A stretch of DNA of 64,000 nucleotides from Hyperoplus lanceolatus (lineage: Eukaryota; Chordata; Actinopteri; Uranoscopiformes; Ammodytidae). The notes beneath the pieces were generated by a model. The model worked only from the letters and a program-made list of their open reading frames with translations, was not told the DNA's origin and made no database searches. Within the stretch, counting starts at the first letter, position 1. Each line of letters begins with the position of its first letter. The stretch is taken from positions 6,487,001 through 6,551,000 of the forward strand of contig CM049416.1 in the NCBI GenBank assembly GCA_026929865.2. The letters run 5' to 3'. The position numbers and the translations under genes are program-made. This document shows, piece after piece, positions 54,001 to 64,000 of the stretch.

Positions 54001-57000
54001 TTATACCACCAGGCAAATGCAAGACTAATATTCTCTCTCATTTAGCTCTTTTATTTTGGTCTTTTTATTTTGGTCGATAAGTAAATATAACTGTGATGCG
54101 AAAAAAAAAAGTCCTGGTAATCTTCCTCCCAATCAAAATGAAACTGGACCAATGACCAATGGAATCACTTAGTGGTTGTACTTACTGTGAAACAGGGGGA
54201 ACTTGTCTGAATTACCTGAATCATTTATTTAATCCAATCGAAATTGGTTTTAATCCAATTCCAGTTGGTTTTCTATATTTTCTCTCATTAACTGATTTAG
54301 GACACAAGGTTTTTTTTATAATCAAAAGACAAACTCCACACATACTCCATCTCTCTATAGGATGTGACCAATTATGATTCTCTGGGAAAGATACAGCTAA
54401 AGTTAAAATAGATTCAGACAACAATCACTAACAGCTGCTATCTGTTATTTGGATCAATATTTGCAAGTAGTATGCTTATTTTGGGAAGATCTGCGCATAG
54501 AGACACATATTAATGTTTCCTATCCTGTCTATATCTTTCTATTTCCATTGCAGAAGAATAAATTATACCTATTTTTAATTCCACACACACTGTATCTTGG
54601 AGTGTATTTATCAATAAAACAGAAGTGTGGTTTTCATGGCACAGCATAAGAGTTGTAAAAAGTTATATTTTCAAAAGAGAAAAGTATGAAAATCATGTAT
54701 TTTTATCAAGTCTTAGTGGAGATATTTGCTATTCTAACAAGTGAGTACCCCTTGGTTTGCCTCAGGGCTCCATTCTTACACTTCTGTTTTTTTAGAATTG
54801 GTAAAATAAATAAAATAACATATTGATTTAGATTAGAATAAATTAGATTATAAAAAGGCAAACTAATTTAATTGTTTGAACAGAATGGGTCACCCTTACA
54901 AACTTTCACAACAATGTATCATTTATTATATCAATTATTACTGTATTGCATTTTGATAATTATACTGTAGCCTAATTTGTCATTTAAAATGTTTCTTGAG
55001 AATAATGAAATTCGTCCAGTCTACACTGCTGCCCGCCATTCATGTTAACTTGATTTGGATATGATATCATTATCACAAAAGTAAGTCAACCGAAAATGTT
55101 TTCATAAAATTTTAAATGTACTAAATATAACATTTTGCCCATGAAGATCTCTGCACCTAGTCTGCTTCCACATTCCAACAGGCACACTTCAGAGCAGGAA
55201 ATCTACCAAATCATTCCACGTCCTATTTTCACAATGATTCCCAGATTTCTCAACCAGTCATCTGATGTTAATCTTGACAAAATGTATCAATAATAAAAGG
55301 CCAATACGCTTCCATGGGATTTTCTTATTTAATAAAATGTTTTTCCTACTTGGTCAAAATGGCATCTTCATTAAAGTCAAACTGGACATCTTTCACCACT
55401 TAGTTTTTCTACATTTATCTTTTATTTTGTGAATACTATTTTATATTATTTAGAGAGAATCAATATTGTTAACTTGTGTTGTGTCTATTCCCTGCACACT
55501 AAAGTTTGAAAATCCAATTCACTTTAACTTGAGGCCTGGAGTTAGTTGGGTCCTCAGGCCATAATGAAATGAGTCAAAATCAAATTGAAAAACAAAGTAA
55601 CACTCCAGATGATTAAGTGACCACAGAAAAACCTTGTGTAGACTGGACTTGAGACCAAGTCCCACTCGAGTGGTGCAGCACAGGTTTGAACTCCCCCATG
55701 TTCTTGTTTGTGTGAATGTGTTCTGCCTCAACACTGACTTCAATTGAAACTCCCATGTGTGATGTTTCTAGATTCGAAAATACACTTATTAATAACCAAA
55801 TTCAATAATCTCATCTATTGCCGAGTGAAAAGAATCCTCCCTGAAACTGTGCGCACAGTCGTCTGAATCATAACCAGAGCTCGCTTTCGTATTAAAAGCA
55901 GACACGTACAAAAAAGCCAAGTGATGTCAACACATCACACACAAGAACACAAGAACACTTGCTGTCAAAATCAGTGAATATCTTCTCACGATCCGCTACT
56001 TATCAATACTGTGTGTGCACTGATTTTTTTTAGACATCACCTTTAAAGCTGCAATTACTGTATCAGCTTGCTGAGATGAATGTGAGCTCAGTCAACCATT
56101 AGAAATGTTCTGAGGACAGGTTCCTAACTGCCGACAATGATAGACACCTTCATATTAAAACACATTATATTATTGAAACAGAGGCTCATTGTTCTGTCAG
56201 CCATTCCCCAGCCCTGTTTTGTAACAGTTCAACAAGCTTATTTGATATCAGAAAGCTCCAATGAAATAGAAGAGCTTGAGTGCGGTTGAGGGATGAAACA
56301 TTTCAAAGACAAAGTGCACAGATAGATGACTGATCGCTCTACTCGGCTAATTGGCCACACGCTGTGAATGGACCCAACTATCAAATCTCTGGCACTTTTT
56401 CAGAGTTTTCAAAATGTGTTACCCTCCTGACGGGTGTGACTTCACGTCTGGTGAAGTGTGCCACTTCAGCAAAAATATATACTCCAGCAAAATTGCCAAC
56501 ATGAATCAGCATTTAGTGAAATACATTTAAATGAGGACACAGGTTAGGTTTCAGAGGTGGGTGGAGCTCAATGAATCACAGGTTATTTTAACCAAAGGGT
56601 TAAAGGGTATGTGAAACAAATAATAATTTGTGAGTATTTAAATGTAACACTATCAAAGTACAGTAGATATGTATGAATCTAGTTATATATATATTACATT
56701 AAATAAGATGAAACTTCTTAAAAAACTCATGTGACGTTATGTACATTTCTGTATTAGACTTAGGTTATCGTTTGCATATTGACTAAAAAGAGCACTGTAC
56801 TCAATATAGTCATATTGATTCATCTCTTCATTTTATATACTGACAGGTGTTTCTATTATTTTGGCCACCAGATTTATGTCAATAGTGGTAGGCTAAATAT
56901 CAGGAAAACCTTTCTGTATAATACAATACAGTTCAAAAGCATCACAAACTAAATGATCATATGATCACACAGCCCTGGGCCACTGATCCGCACTGTCAAC

Positions 57001-57390
57001 ATAATTCTCAGTTGGTTATGTATGCCTTTTTATACTTTTATATAGTCCTGTCAATTTAATTGTGAATACATTTGCCAAGGGCTCACTGTTCTGAATGATT
57101 AAATGCAGGTGTTAATGGGTTTCATATGTTAAATATGCAGCTGGACAGCAAAAAAGAGAAATTAAAACGATACAACAGGATATCAAGAAGCAATAGAAAT
57201 AGGATTTTGAAGTGAGGGAGAAATGCCCTTCCTTTCAACAGTAATAATGTCGTACGAGACAAAGGAGAGATGCATGCCAGATCTCTGACAGTCTGTTAAG
57301 AACTCCCACTAACTTGCAGTCAATGTGGTAAGGCCTTCCAATGAATCACATACGCATGAGTTTCCTATTAATCAATCCTGAGAGGAATTC
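51015..57390. other. Long AT-rich stretch with no gene recognised
   Basis: Except for a family F fragment (55962-56046), I find no exon, array or element I can support in these 6.4 kb. Confidence 0.5.
55962..56046 (+). mobile_element. Miniature element family F, fragment
   Basis: TGTCAAAATCAGTGAATATC, TTCTCACGATCCGCTACTTA and a closing CACCTTTAA match the other family F copies. Both ends are decayed. Confidence 0.45.
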
Positions 57391-57642
57391 TCAGTTCAGT
57401 TCAGTTCAGTTTATTTCGATCAAAACATATTCACAACATTACTTACATAAATTTAAAAAAAAATAAAAATAAAATAAAATGATAAAAAACACACAAAATA
57501 ACACAAAGTTGTCATCATAATTTATATATTATTTTCTTATAAATAGTATTGATCGAAAAGGTGTAGACTGAAGCCTTAGCTTATTGCGCCTACCCTTTTT
57601 ACATTATGTTTATTTATTTTTCGTTGGTCCTTCAGGATCTTA

Positions 57643-57648
<6 letters not shown>

Positions 57649-57682
<34 letters not shown>
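57649..57682 (+). repeat. (AT)n microsatellite in the LINE 3' region
   Basis: About 16 TA units within the minus-strand LINE's 3' untranslated part. Confidence 0.9.
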
Positions 57683-57686
<4 letters not shown>

Positions 57687-57729
57687 TTAATAATTTGTTT
57701 GATAGTTATTGTAAATATTATTGCTATAA

Positions 57730-60700
57730 TTAATTCCTGTATATGTTAAACATATTACATGTAAAGTTATGACACAAGACAAAATACATCCAAAATACAT
57801 ATTCACAGTGCCATTCATGCCTCACTTTTATATTGTTAAGCATCTTCTTTTTCAGTATTTTTTTAAATCTTTGTACCGTGTCACACGTTTTAATTTCTTC
57901 ATCCAAGACATTCCACATGTTTACTCCTTGTACCGATATACATCTTTGTTTTACATTTGTTCTTATATTTATCTTGGTAAACATGCACATTCCCCTTAGT
58001 TCATACTTGCTCTGTCTAATCTGAAACAACTTCTGGATACAGTATGGAACTATCCTGTTTTTTACTTTATACATTATTTGCATTGTTTTGAACTCCACTA
58101 AGTCTCTAAATTTTAGTGCGTTTGAGTTTATAAATAATGTATTGGTTGGTTCAAGATATTCTGCTCTATTAATGATTCTGATTGCCCTCTTTTGTAAAAT
58201 AAAAATAGGGTTGGTAACAGTTTTGTACGTGTTTCCCCATATTCCCACACAGTATGTAATGTATGGTAATATTAAGGAACAGTATAACATGTGTAATGAT
58301 TTTGAATTGAGTACATCTTTTGTTTTATATAGTATTGCGGTGGACATGGATACTTTTCTTTTTACTTATTTTATATGTGGTTTCCAGCATAATTTGTGGT
58401 CTATGATCACTCATAAGAATTTGTTTTCATAGACTCTTTCTATTTCAACATGGTCTATAATGATTTTTATTTCACGTTTGATTTTTTTGTATCCAAATAT
58501 AATGATCTTAGTTTTCTTTAAGTTTAGAGACAACATATTAATATCAAACCATCGTTTTAGGATTTTCAGTTCTTTCTCCACTGTATCCAAAAGCTGCCTC
58601 AGATCCCTTCCAGAACAAAATACATTTGTATCATCAGCAACAACACATATTTCAACAATTTTGACACATTACAGATTTCATTAATGTATAGTAAAAATAG
58701 TTTGGGTCCGAGTACTGAACCCTGTGGAACCCCACATGTTACTTTCATTAAATCTGATTTGTCGTTCTGAATGTGTACATACTGCTCTCTATTGTAGAGA
58801 TAATTACCAAGCCATGTGTGTGCTATTCCTCTAATGCCATATATTTCAAGTTTTCTCATTAGTATTGTATGATCTATTGTGTCAAATGCCTTTTTAAGGT
58901 CTATGAATACTCCTACTGTGAATTTCTTATTTTCGATTGCTGTTGATATTTCCTCTACTAATTCCATGACTGCCATTGTGGTGGATCGGTTTGATCTGAA
59001 GCCATATTGGTGGTCAGTAAGTTGTGCTTTTCTATGAAGTGGTCAAGTCTTAGAGCAAAAAGTTTTTCTAATATTTTTGAAAACTGAGGAAGTAGAGAGA
59101 TTGGTCTGTAGTTAGAAAAGGAGTGCATGTCTCCATTTTCATAGATGGGTATGATCTTTGCTATTTTCATTTTGTTTGAAAATATTCCTGTTTGGAATGA
59201 TTGGTTACATATATATGTTAACGGTTTAGCTATAGTTTCTATAATAGTTTTTACATATCATATCCATATCATTACAATCAGAAGATTTTTTATTTTTAAA
59301 GTTATTAACTACCTCTATCAACTCCTTTTCCTCAATTCTCTTCAGAAAGATGGTTTTGGCATGAATGTTGATGATGTCATCACCTACATCCTCCTTTTCT
59401 TTTGGTTCCACAATATCCTTTGCTAAGTTATAGCCGACATTCACAAAATAATAATTGAATTCATTGACAATCACTTTAGGGTTGGTTATGGTTTTTTCAT
59501 TATGTGTTTTGAAGTGGTTTGGGTATTCTGATTTGGCTGCACCCTCTTTAATGATGCTGTTAAGTATTTTCCATGTACCTTGTATATTGCTTTTTTGCTG
59601 ATTTAATAACTTATTATAATATTCTTTCTTGTTGCATCTCATTATAGTTGTTAACTTATTTCTATATTTTTATATTTATTTTCAGCTTCCTTTGTTCTAT
59701 GTTTTATGTAATTTTTTATATAATATATTTTTCTTCTTACAGGCGTTTTCTAGTCCTCTGGTGATCCATGGCTTTTCTTTATATTTATGCTCCCTTTGAG
59801 TTTGAATCGGGCAGTGATAATCATACAGGGTAGTGAGAGTGTACAGGAATTCATCATAAGCTTTATTTGGATCATTATTTGAATATACGTTATACCAGCT
59901 TTGTACGTTTAGTGCCTCTGTGAGAGCATTAATAGCCTTCGGTGTTCTCAAGCGGGTCACTTTGTGGGTATCAATGTTTTTATGGGACTTGTTCTTGAAA
60001 AAGTCTTGTACTATTGTAAAAATTGGAAGGTGGTAATGATGTCATTAATAAGTAGTCCACTTACAATTCTGTGTACCATGTTGTAGCTGAAAATATTGTC
60101 TATTAATGTTGCAGTGCCGCTTGTTATTCTTGTTGGTTTTATGATGGTAGGAATTAGACATAGACTGTACATTATGTCCATAAAGTCTCTATTTGTTTTG
60201 TTTTCATTTGGGTTCAGTAGATCTATGTTGAAATCCCCACATACAAAGACCATCTTTCTGTCATTCATTTTACCATACATTTCCATAATTTTTTCATTGA
60301 ATATATTTGGGCAGGATCCAGGTGCTCTATAAATGCAACTTATCATTACGTTCTTGGACTTTTCAGATTCTATTTCTATGGTTATACATTCCATGATATT
60401 TCGATTGCTGTTGACATTTTATCTACAACTTTGCAATTTAAATCATTATTTACATAAAGTGCAACCCCTCATCCCATTTTGTTTTTTCTATTGATGTTAA
60501 ATAGTCTGTATCCCTCTAATTCCACATTTCTCCCCTTCTCATCATTAAGCCAGGTTTCGGAAACAGCAATTACACTAAACATTTCATATTGATTCAGGTG
60601 TCCTTGATTTTTGTAAAACTGTTATACAGACTTCTGCTGTTGAAGTGAATTAATGACAAAGTTCCCTCCATAATAACATTACTTTTAAATTGATCTTCTG

Positions 60701-60965
60701 TATAATACTCACAGTTACAGTTGTTATTGTTGCTGAGATGGTTCTCAGGATCAATGTCATTTTCCATTTCATGTGTTTTATGTTCAGTGTAGTGAAAGGT
60801 TTTCAAGTTCAGCTCTTCAAATTTAACATGCTCATTGAGGCTGCTGCCCGTATCTTCCAATGTTCCAGTTTCTCCAACATCATCATCATGTATGTCCATA
60901 AATGGTAGTGAGTAATCCATATCTAGTCCACTCATGTCATTCAGTGTCTGTTGATGTAATTCCAT
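57730..60965 (-). pseudogene. LINE ORF2 (endonuclease-reverse transcriptase), multiply frameshifted
   Basis: From ATG 60965: a leader, LSLIHFNSRSLYNSF (Asn motif), a shift near 60600, FSVIAVSETWLNDE, a stop near 60470, CGDFNIDLL (Asp/Asn pair, about 60235), SGTATLIDNIF, and HLPIF in a shifted frame near 60030. The linker runs 59960-59226. Reverse-transcriptase motifs follow: KIAKIIPIYENGD/NYRPISLLPQFSKILEKLF, VGVFIDLKKAFDTIDH (catalytic Asp), GVPQGSVLGPKLFLLYINEI, and ADDTN (58638 leftward) in another frame. The C-terminal domain is 58347-57730 (LPYITYCVGIWGNTYK, LQKRAIRIINRAEYLEP). Motif order and spacing are normal for a LINE, and all catalytic motifs can be traced, but at least four shifts and two stops separate them. 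Confidence 0.85.
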
Positions 60966-60984
60966 ACATGCCTGTTTCTTTAGA

Positions 60985-61326
60985 TTCTTTTGTAAGCCAT
61001 GTCTCAGTTAGGACAATTACAGAAAACTCATGATTTAACAATGATAAATAATGTACAAATTGATCATAATTCTTAGGAAGACTGCGAACATTTAAGTGTA
61101 ATACTGAAAATAGCTTACATTCTACCGGAAATGCTTCAATTAGATGATTAAAACGGGTTTCATTGTAATATTCAGATGAATATGGCAAGTTATCAGATAG
61201 AAAATTACTATCAGGGTCAAAATCTAAATAATTAGGATTTTTTTCATGTTTGTTTAGTTTAAATGGATTAAATAGCATACTATCATTAACTGTTGACCTG
61301 TTAGGACTGTCAGACATAAGTACCAT
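60985..61326 (-). pseudogene. LINE ORF2 start, first copy of endonuclease N-terminus
   Basis: From ATG 61326 the frame reads a low-complexity leader, then LFSVLHLNVRSLPKNYDQFV and FSVIVLTETWLTKES. These are the first two endonuclease motifs (the Asn of LNVRSL and the Glu of TETWL). It breaks off at about 60985 and is followed by a second, diverged copy of the same region. Confidence 0.75.
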
Positions 61327-61372
61327 AATTTTTTCTTTGTTTTTCGATTACATTAAAAGGCATTTGATTGAG

Positions 61373-61590
61373 TTAATAACCAATTTCAGTGTTTGTGTTG
61401 AGACGACGATGAGTGATCAGCTTATCATAACGCAGATACGCGATGTCCCCTCTTTGTCTGGCCTCTTTCAGTGCTGGAATCAGTTCTTTGCGTTTCAGTC
61501 GGACAGCTTCAGAATTGTCTTCATTAATAAAGATCTTTGTACCTTTGAGGAGCTTAGCCTTCTCCAGTACAGCCTTAGTGCTCTGACATA
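61373..61590 (-). pseudogene. LINE ORF1 C-terminal remnant
   Basis: The minus-strand frame reads LEKAKLLKGTKIFINEDNSE, then VRLKRKELIPALKEARQRGD, and stops at 61373. This is the C-terminal nucleic-acid-binding part found in ORF1 proteins of L1- and CR1-like LINEs (the R..R.EL-P....AR..G pattern). The stop is 47 bp before the ORF2-type ATG at 61326. The N-terminal part is missing. Confidence 0.7.
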
Positions 61591-63917
61591 AAGGCCACGC
61601 CCACACTGGGTAAATCAATGCCACTGCTTTTTGTTTTTTGTTTTTTGCCGGAATTACAGGAGGGAAACAAAGATGTGATTGGCTTTGGAACAAACTAGCC
61701 AAAACACAAGAAGTGCATGGGAGAGATACCACCATGCACAAATACACAGCACCTGCTTTAGGCTACTTTCTGGAGGGTTGCCATGTTTAAATGCGTCCCC
61801 CTTTGATGATCACACAGGTATGCTGCCACACACGACTCAATGCTATTCATGACAGCTTATATAGAGTAACTAATTATTCATAAGCAGAATTTTTTTTAGA
61901 AGAAAAACTTCCAAGTGTTCCTGTCAAATGAATAAGCCTCTTAGCCACAATGCTCACTCCTGTGCTTATTGTGAAACTGCATGAACCATTGAGAATACTT
62001 GAAGAAAGGGAAAGCAGAGTAAAACAGACTATGTGACAGGACCTGAGGACCAGACATGCAACATAATCGCACACTGCACGATCAGGCGGATCAAGTTTGG
62101 TATACAGCTAGAGTCAGATAGTTAGCTGTTCTACAACTCTGACAGGAACACATTCCACACAACTGGCCTTTAATAATATACTAATACTTTTTTTAAATCA
62201 CAAATGAAGCACACCGTAGCAGTTGTAAAGAACAAAAAAATAATAATCTGTGACAGCAATGTATACCACGGAGATTAAAAAAACTGAAAGCAGCAATAAA
62301 AAAAGACTTTTTTTTTTTTTTTTTACAAAACAAAAAGTATGCCATAACAGTATTTTTAAACCTCTGCATGTAGTGGCTTTGATATACAACCGGTAAGAAG
62401 CTTTAAAAATAGAAAATCAAAAGAGGGTGTGTTACCTGGTGTCTGTGAAGAACTATCAAAGTCCTCATTGTAAATGTGGCTTTCTTAATCAAGATTGTTC
62501 AAAGAAGTGAAGATAAAGGATCAAATAAACACAGCAATGTACGGAAAGAAAAGAAAGTTGCTGCAATGCATTCCAACATCGCTATCAATGTTCTGAATAC
62601 AGTACTGTACCCAGATCAGTTGACTGAGCCAACAAGACATTCTGGGCCTAAAGCCTTAATACCTTAAAACACATTCTCCCAAATGAGACAATAACACACA
62701 TTAGAGTCTGAGCAAGATCATATCGGCAAAAAACTATTTCCATCAGATTTGAAAATCAATGAAGCAGCATGGTCCATCAGTAAGGTGTCTGTCTTCTCAT
62801 TATCTCATCGTGCCTTGGTTGAGCTTCTTTATATCAGTGCTGAATTAGGTTACGCTCTATTTCCCGTCAATCACCTAACACCCACTAGGAAGAAGTCTTC
62901 TCCCAAACCATTCGAAATAATGGTTCCTATATATAATATTCCTACAAGGTTCACTTAAAGTCTTAAAATGTCTGCTACAAATTGCAGTCTCTGCTTTGCA
63001 CAAAGCCATTTAAAAGCTTCACGTATTAATACACACTAATAGTAACAATGAGTCAAATGAAGGCAGACACGTTAAGTTAGCAACTACTGCAATGAGGAAG
63101 ACAACATTGAGAAAAAAAACAGAGCTTAAGGGAGAATGAATGTTAGACCTACATTTGATCACGCTAATAGATGGGCAAAAGAATGCTAACATTGCTCTTT
63201 GTCTGCTGCTCCATGTAAGGGCAACTGTTAAATTAATATGGTGATTTATATGGTAATTGTCCATTATGTGTCACAGCATGTTTCCCTGGTAACAGGTGCA
63301 GGTTCAAACCTCCTAAAAAGAAACTATCCCCTTCCATGTATTAGTTGATGGTTAGAATGGCTAACATAGCCAGGCAAGAGTCACATCAGCTGCCCCAGAC
63401 ACATCTGACCAATGACGGACATTCTCACCTGCATTTTGGTTCACTTCACCAACTCATCAACGATAGGTGTGAAAGAGAACCGAACCGGGTTAAAACGAAA
63501 CAACTTATCATTCTCGCATCTGGTGCGAACCAAGGAAGCAAACTAGAAGCGGACTATCAGGTGTGTAAGCGTCCTTACAAGGTATGGGCCAAAATGGGGT
63601 TACAACTGATTTCTGCTGCCCCCAGGTGGGCAAACACAAAGAGAAAAGCAGCTATTGCAGGTTTCACAACATAAACCTTACAGTGTCTTTGTTGGTTTTC
63701 GAAGGATTTTTGATTGTCAATTTGTTCCTGACACATCACAGTCAGCTCATGTAAAAGGTTGTATCTGTATCGTACATTTCACTCTCAATTATCATGTGTA
63801 CAATGTCTGTGTACAGAGGGGTCAAGGGCAGGGCAACTCATAAAACTCAACAACAGTGAGAGGCCTTTTATGAGCGCTCGTCCTCCTTCCGAACAGGCCT
63901 TAATGTCCTGTTCCCTC
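61591..63917. other. No confident gene
   Basis: AT-rich sequence with a T16 run (62309-62325) and the candidate exon at 62436-62483. The segment 63460-63590 (AGGTGTGAAAGAGAACCGAA...CAGGTGTGTAAGCG) looks like the end region of an old miniature element. Confidence 0.4.
62436..62483 (-). CDS. Candidate exon, unrecognised
   Basis: Minus-strand 48 nt after a pyrimidine-rich stretch ending TTGATTAAG and before CAG/GTAACA. In one frame it reads SHIYNEDFDSSSQTPG, which looks protein-like. The acceptor is mediocre and no flanking exon was found. Confidence 0.2.
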
Positions 63918-63974
63918 TCTCCTGTCTCTCTTTGCTCTCTCTCTCTCCCTCTCTCTCTCTCTCTCTATCTCTCC
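63918..63974 (+). repeat. (CT)n tract
   Basis: CT-rich microsatellite, with one CCCT and one TA interruption. Confidence 0.85.
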
Positions 63975-64000
63975 CTTAGTTCAAGGCGTGTGTACATTTA

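Larger units (their letters stand above)
57391..61590 (-). mobile_element. Decayed CR1/L2-group LINE, 5'-truncated in ORF1
   Basis: A minus-strand non-LTR retrotransposon of about 4.2 kb. In order: an ORF1 C-terminal remnant, ORF2 start, apurinic-type endonuclease, linker, reverse transcriptase and C-terminal domain, then an AT-rich 3' region ending AATAAACTGAACTGAACTGA. A short tandem-repeat tail instead of poly(A), and no RNase H, fit the CR1/L2 side of LINEs. The 5' limit (about 61590) is where similarity to ORF1 stops. No target-site duplication could be defined. Several frameshifts and stops make it inactive. Confidence 0.85.

Overview
This is a stretch of fish (teleost) nuclear DNA. The evidence is the transposable-element set: a Tc1 element with 280-bp inverted repeats, hAT and PIF/Harbinger-type nonautonomous elements, many short TTAA-bounded elements, tRNA-derived SINEs, L2/CR1-like LINE 3' ends and a very heavy load of long (CA)n/(TG)n arrays. 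Introns and isolated splice-flanked exons show it is not prokaryotic. The species cannot be fixed from the sequence alone.

The only host gene I can name is net1 (a RhoA guanine-nucleotide exchange factor, NET1/ARHGEF8), on the minus strand at the left edge. Coding exon 1 (11292-11144) and coding exon 2 (2983-2920) join in phase across an 8.16-kb intron. The second encodes the distinctive NET1 N-terminal segment RRGSSFTFLTPGPQWDFSL. A compact promoter-like region (GC box, CCAAT, ATGGCGG) lies just upstream of exon 1. Later exons, including those for the DH and PH domains, would lie beyond base 1. The net1 introns hold several elements, including one whose end is 20 bp from the exon 2 splice donor and an inverted pair that flanks exon 2.

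From about 11.5 kb to 50 kb I find no host gene that I can recognise. The stretch is mostly simple repeat and dispersed elements. Nineteen long CA/TG arrays lie between 9 and 50 kb. Larger elements are a PIF-like nonautonomous element (29232-30141, TTA duplication), a hAT-type nonautonomous element (36814-38100, perfect 8-bp duplication) and a nearly intact Tc1 element (38759-40373) whose transposase has one frameshift. At least seven families of small TTAA-bounded elements recur, some in opposite orientation and two of them carrying nested SINEs.

From 50 kb to the right end there are no long CA arrays. The main feature is a decayed CR1/L2-group LINE on the minus strand (about 57391-61590). 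It has an ORF1 C-terminal remnant, endonuclease and reverse-transcriptase motifs broken by frameshifts, and two diverged copies of the endonuclease start in tandem.

A few splice-site-flanked open segments (27.1-28.2 kb plus strand; 17.4, 33.85 and 62.4 kb minus strand) may be exons of unrecognised genes, but pairs of this kind also arise by chance and they are given low confidence.
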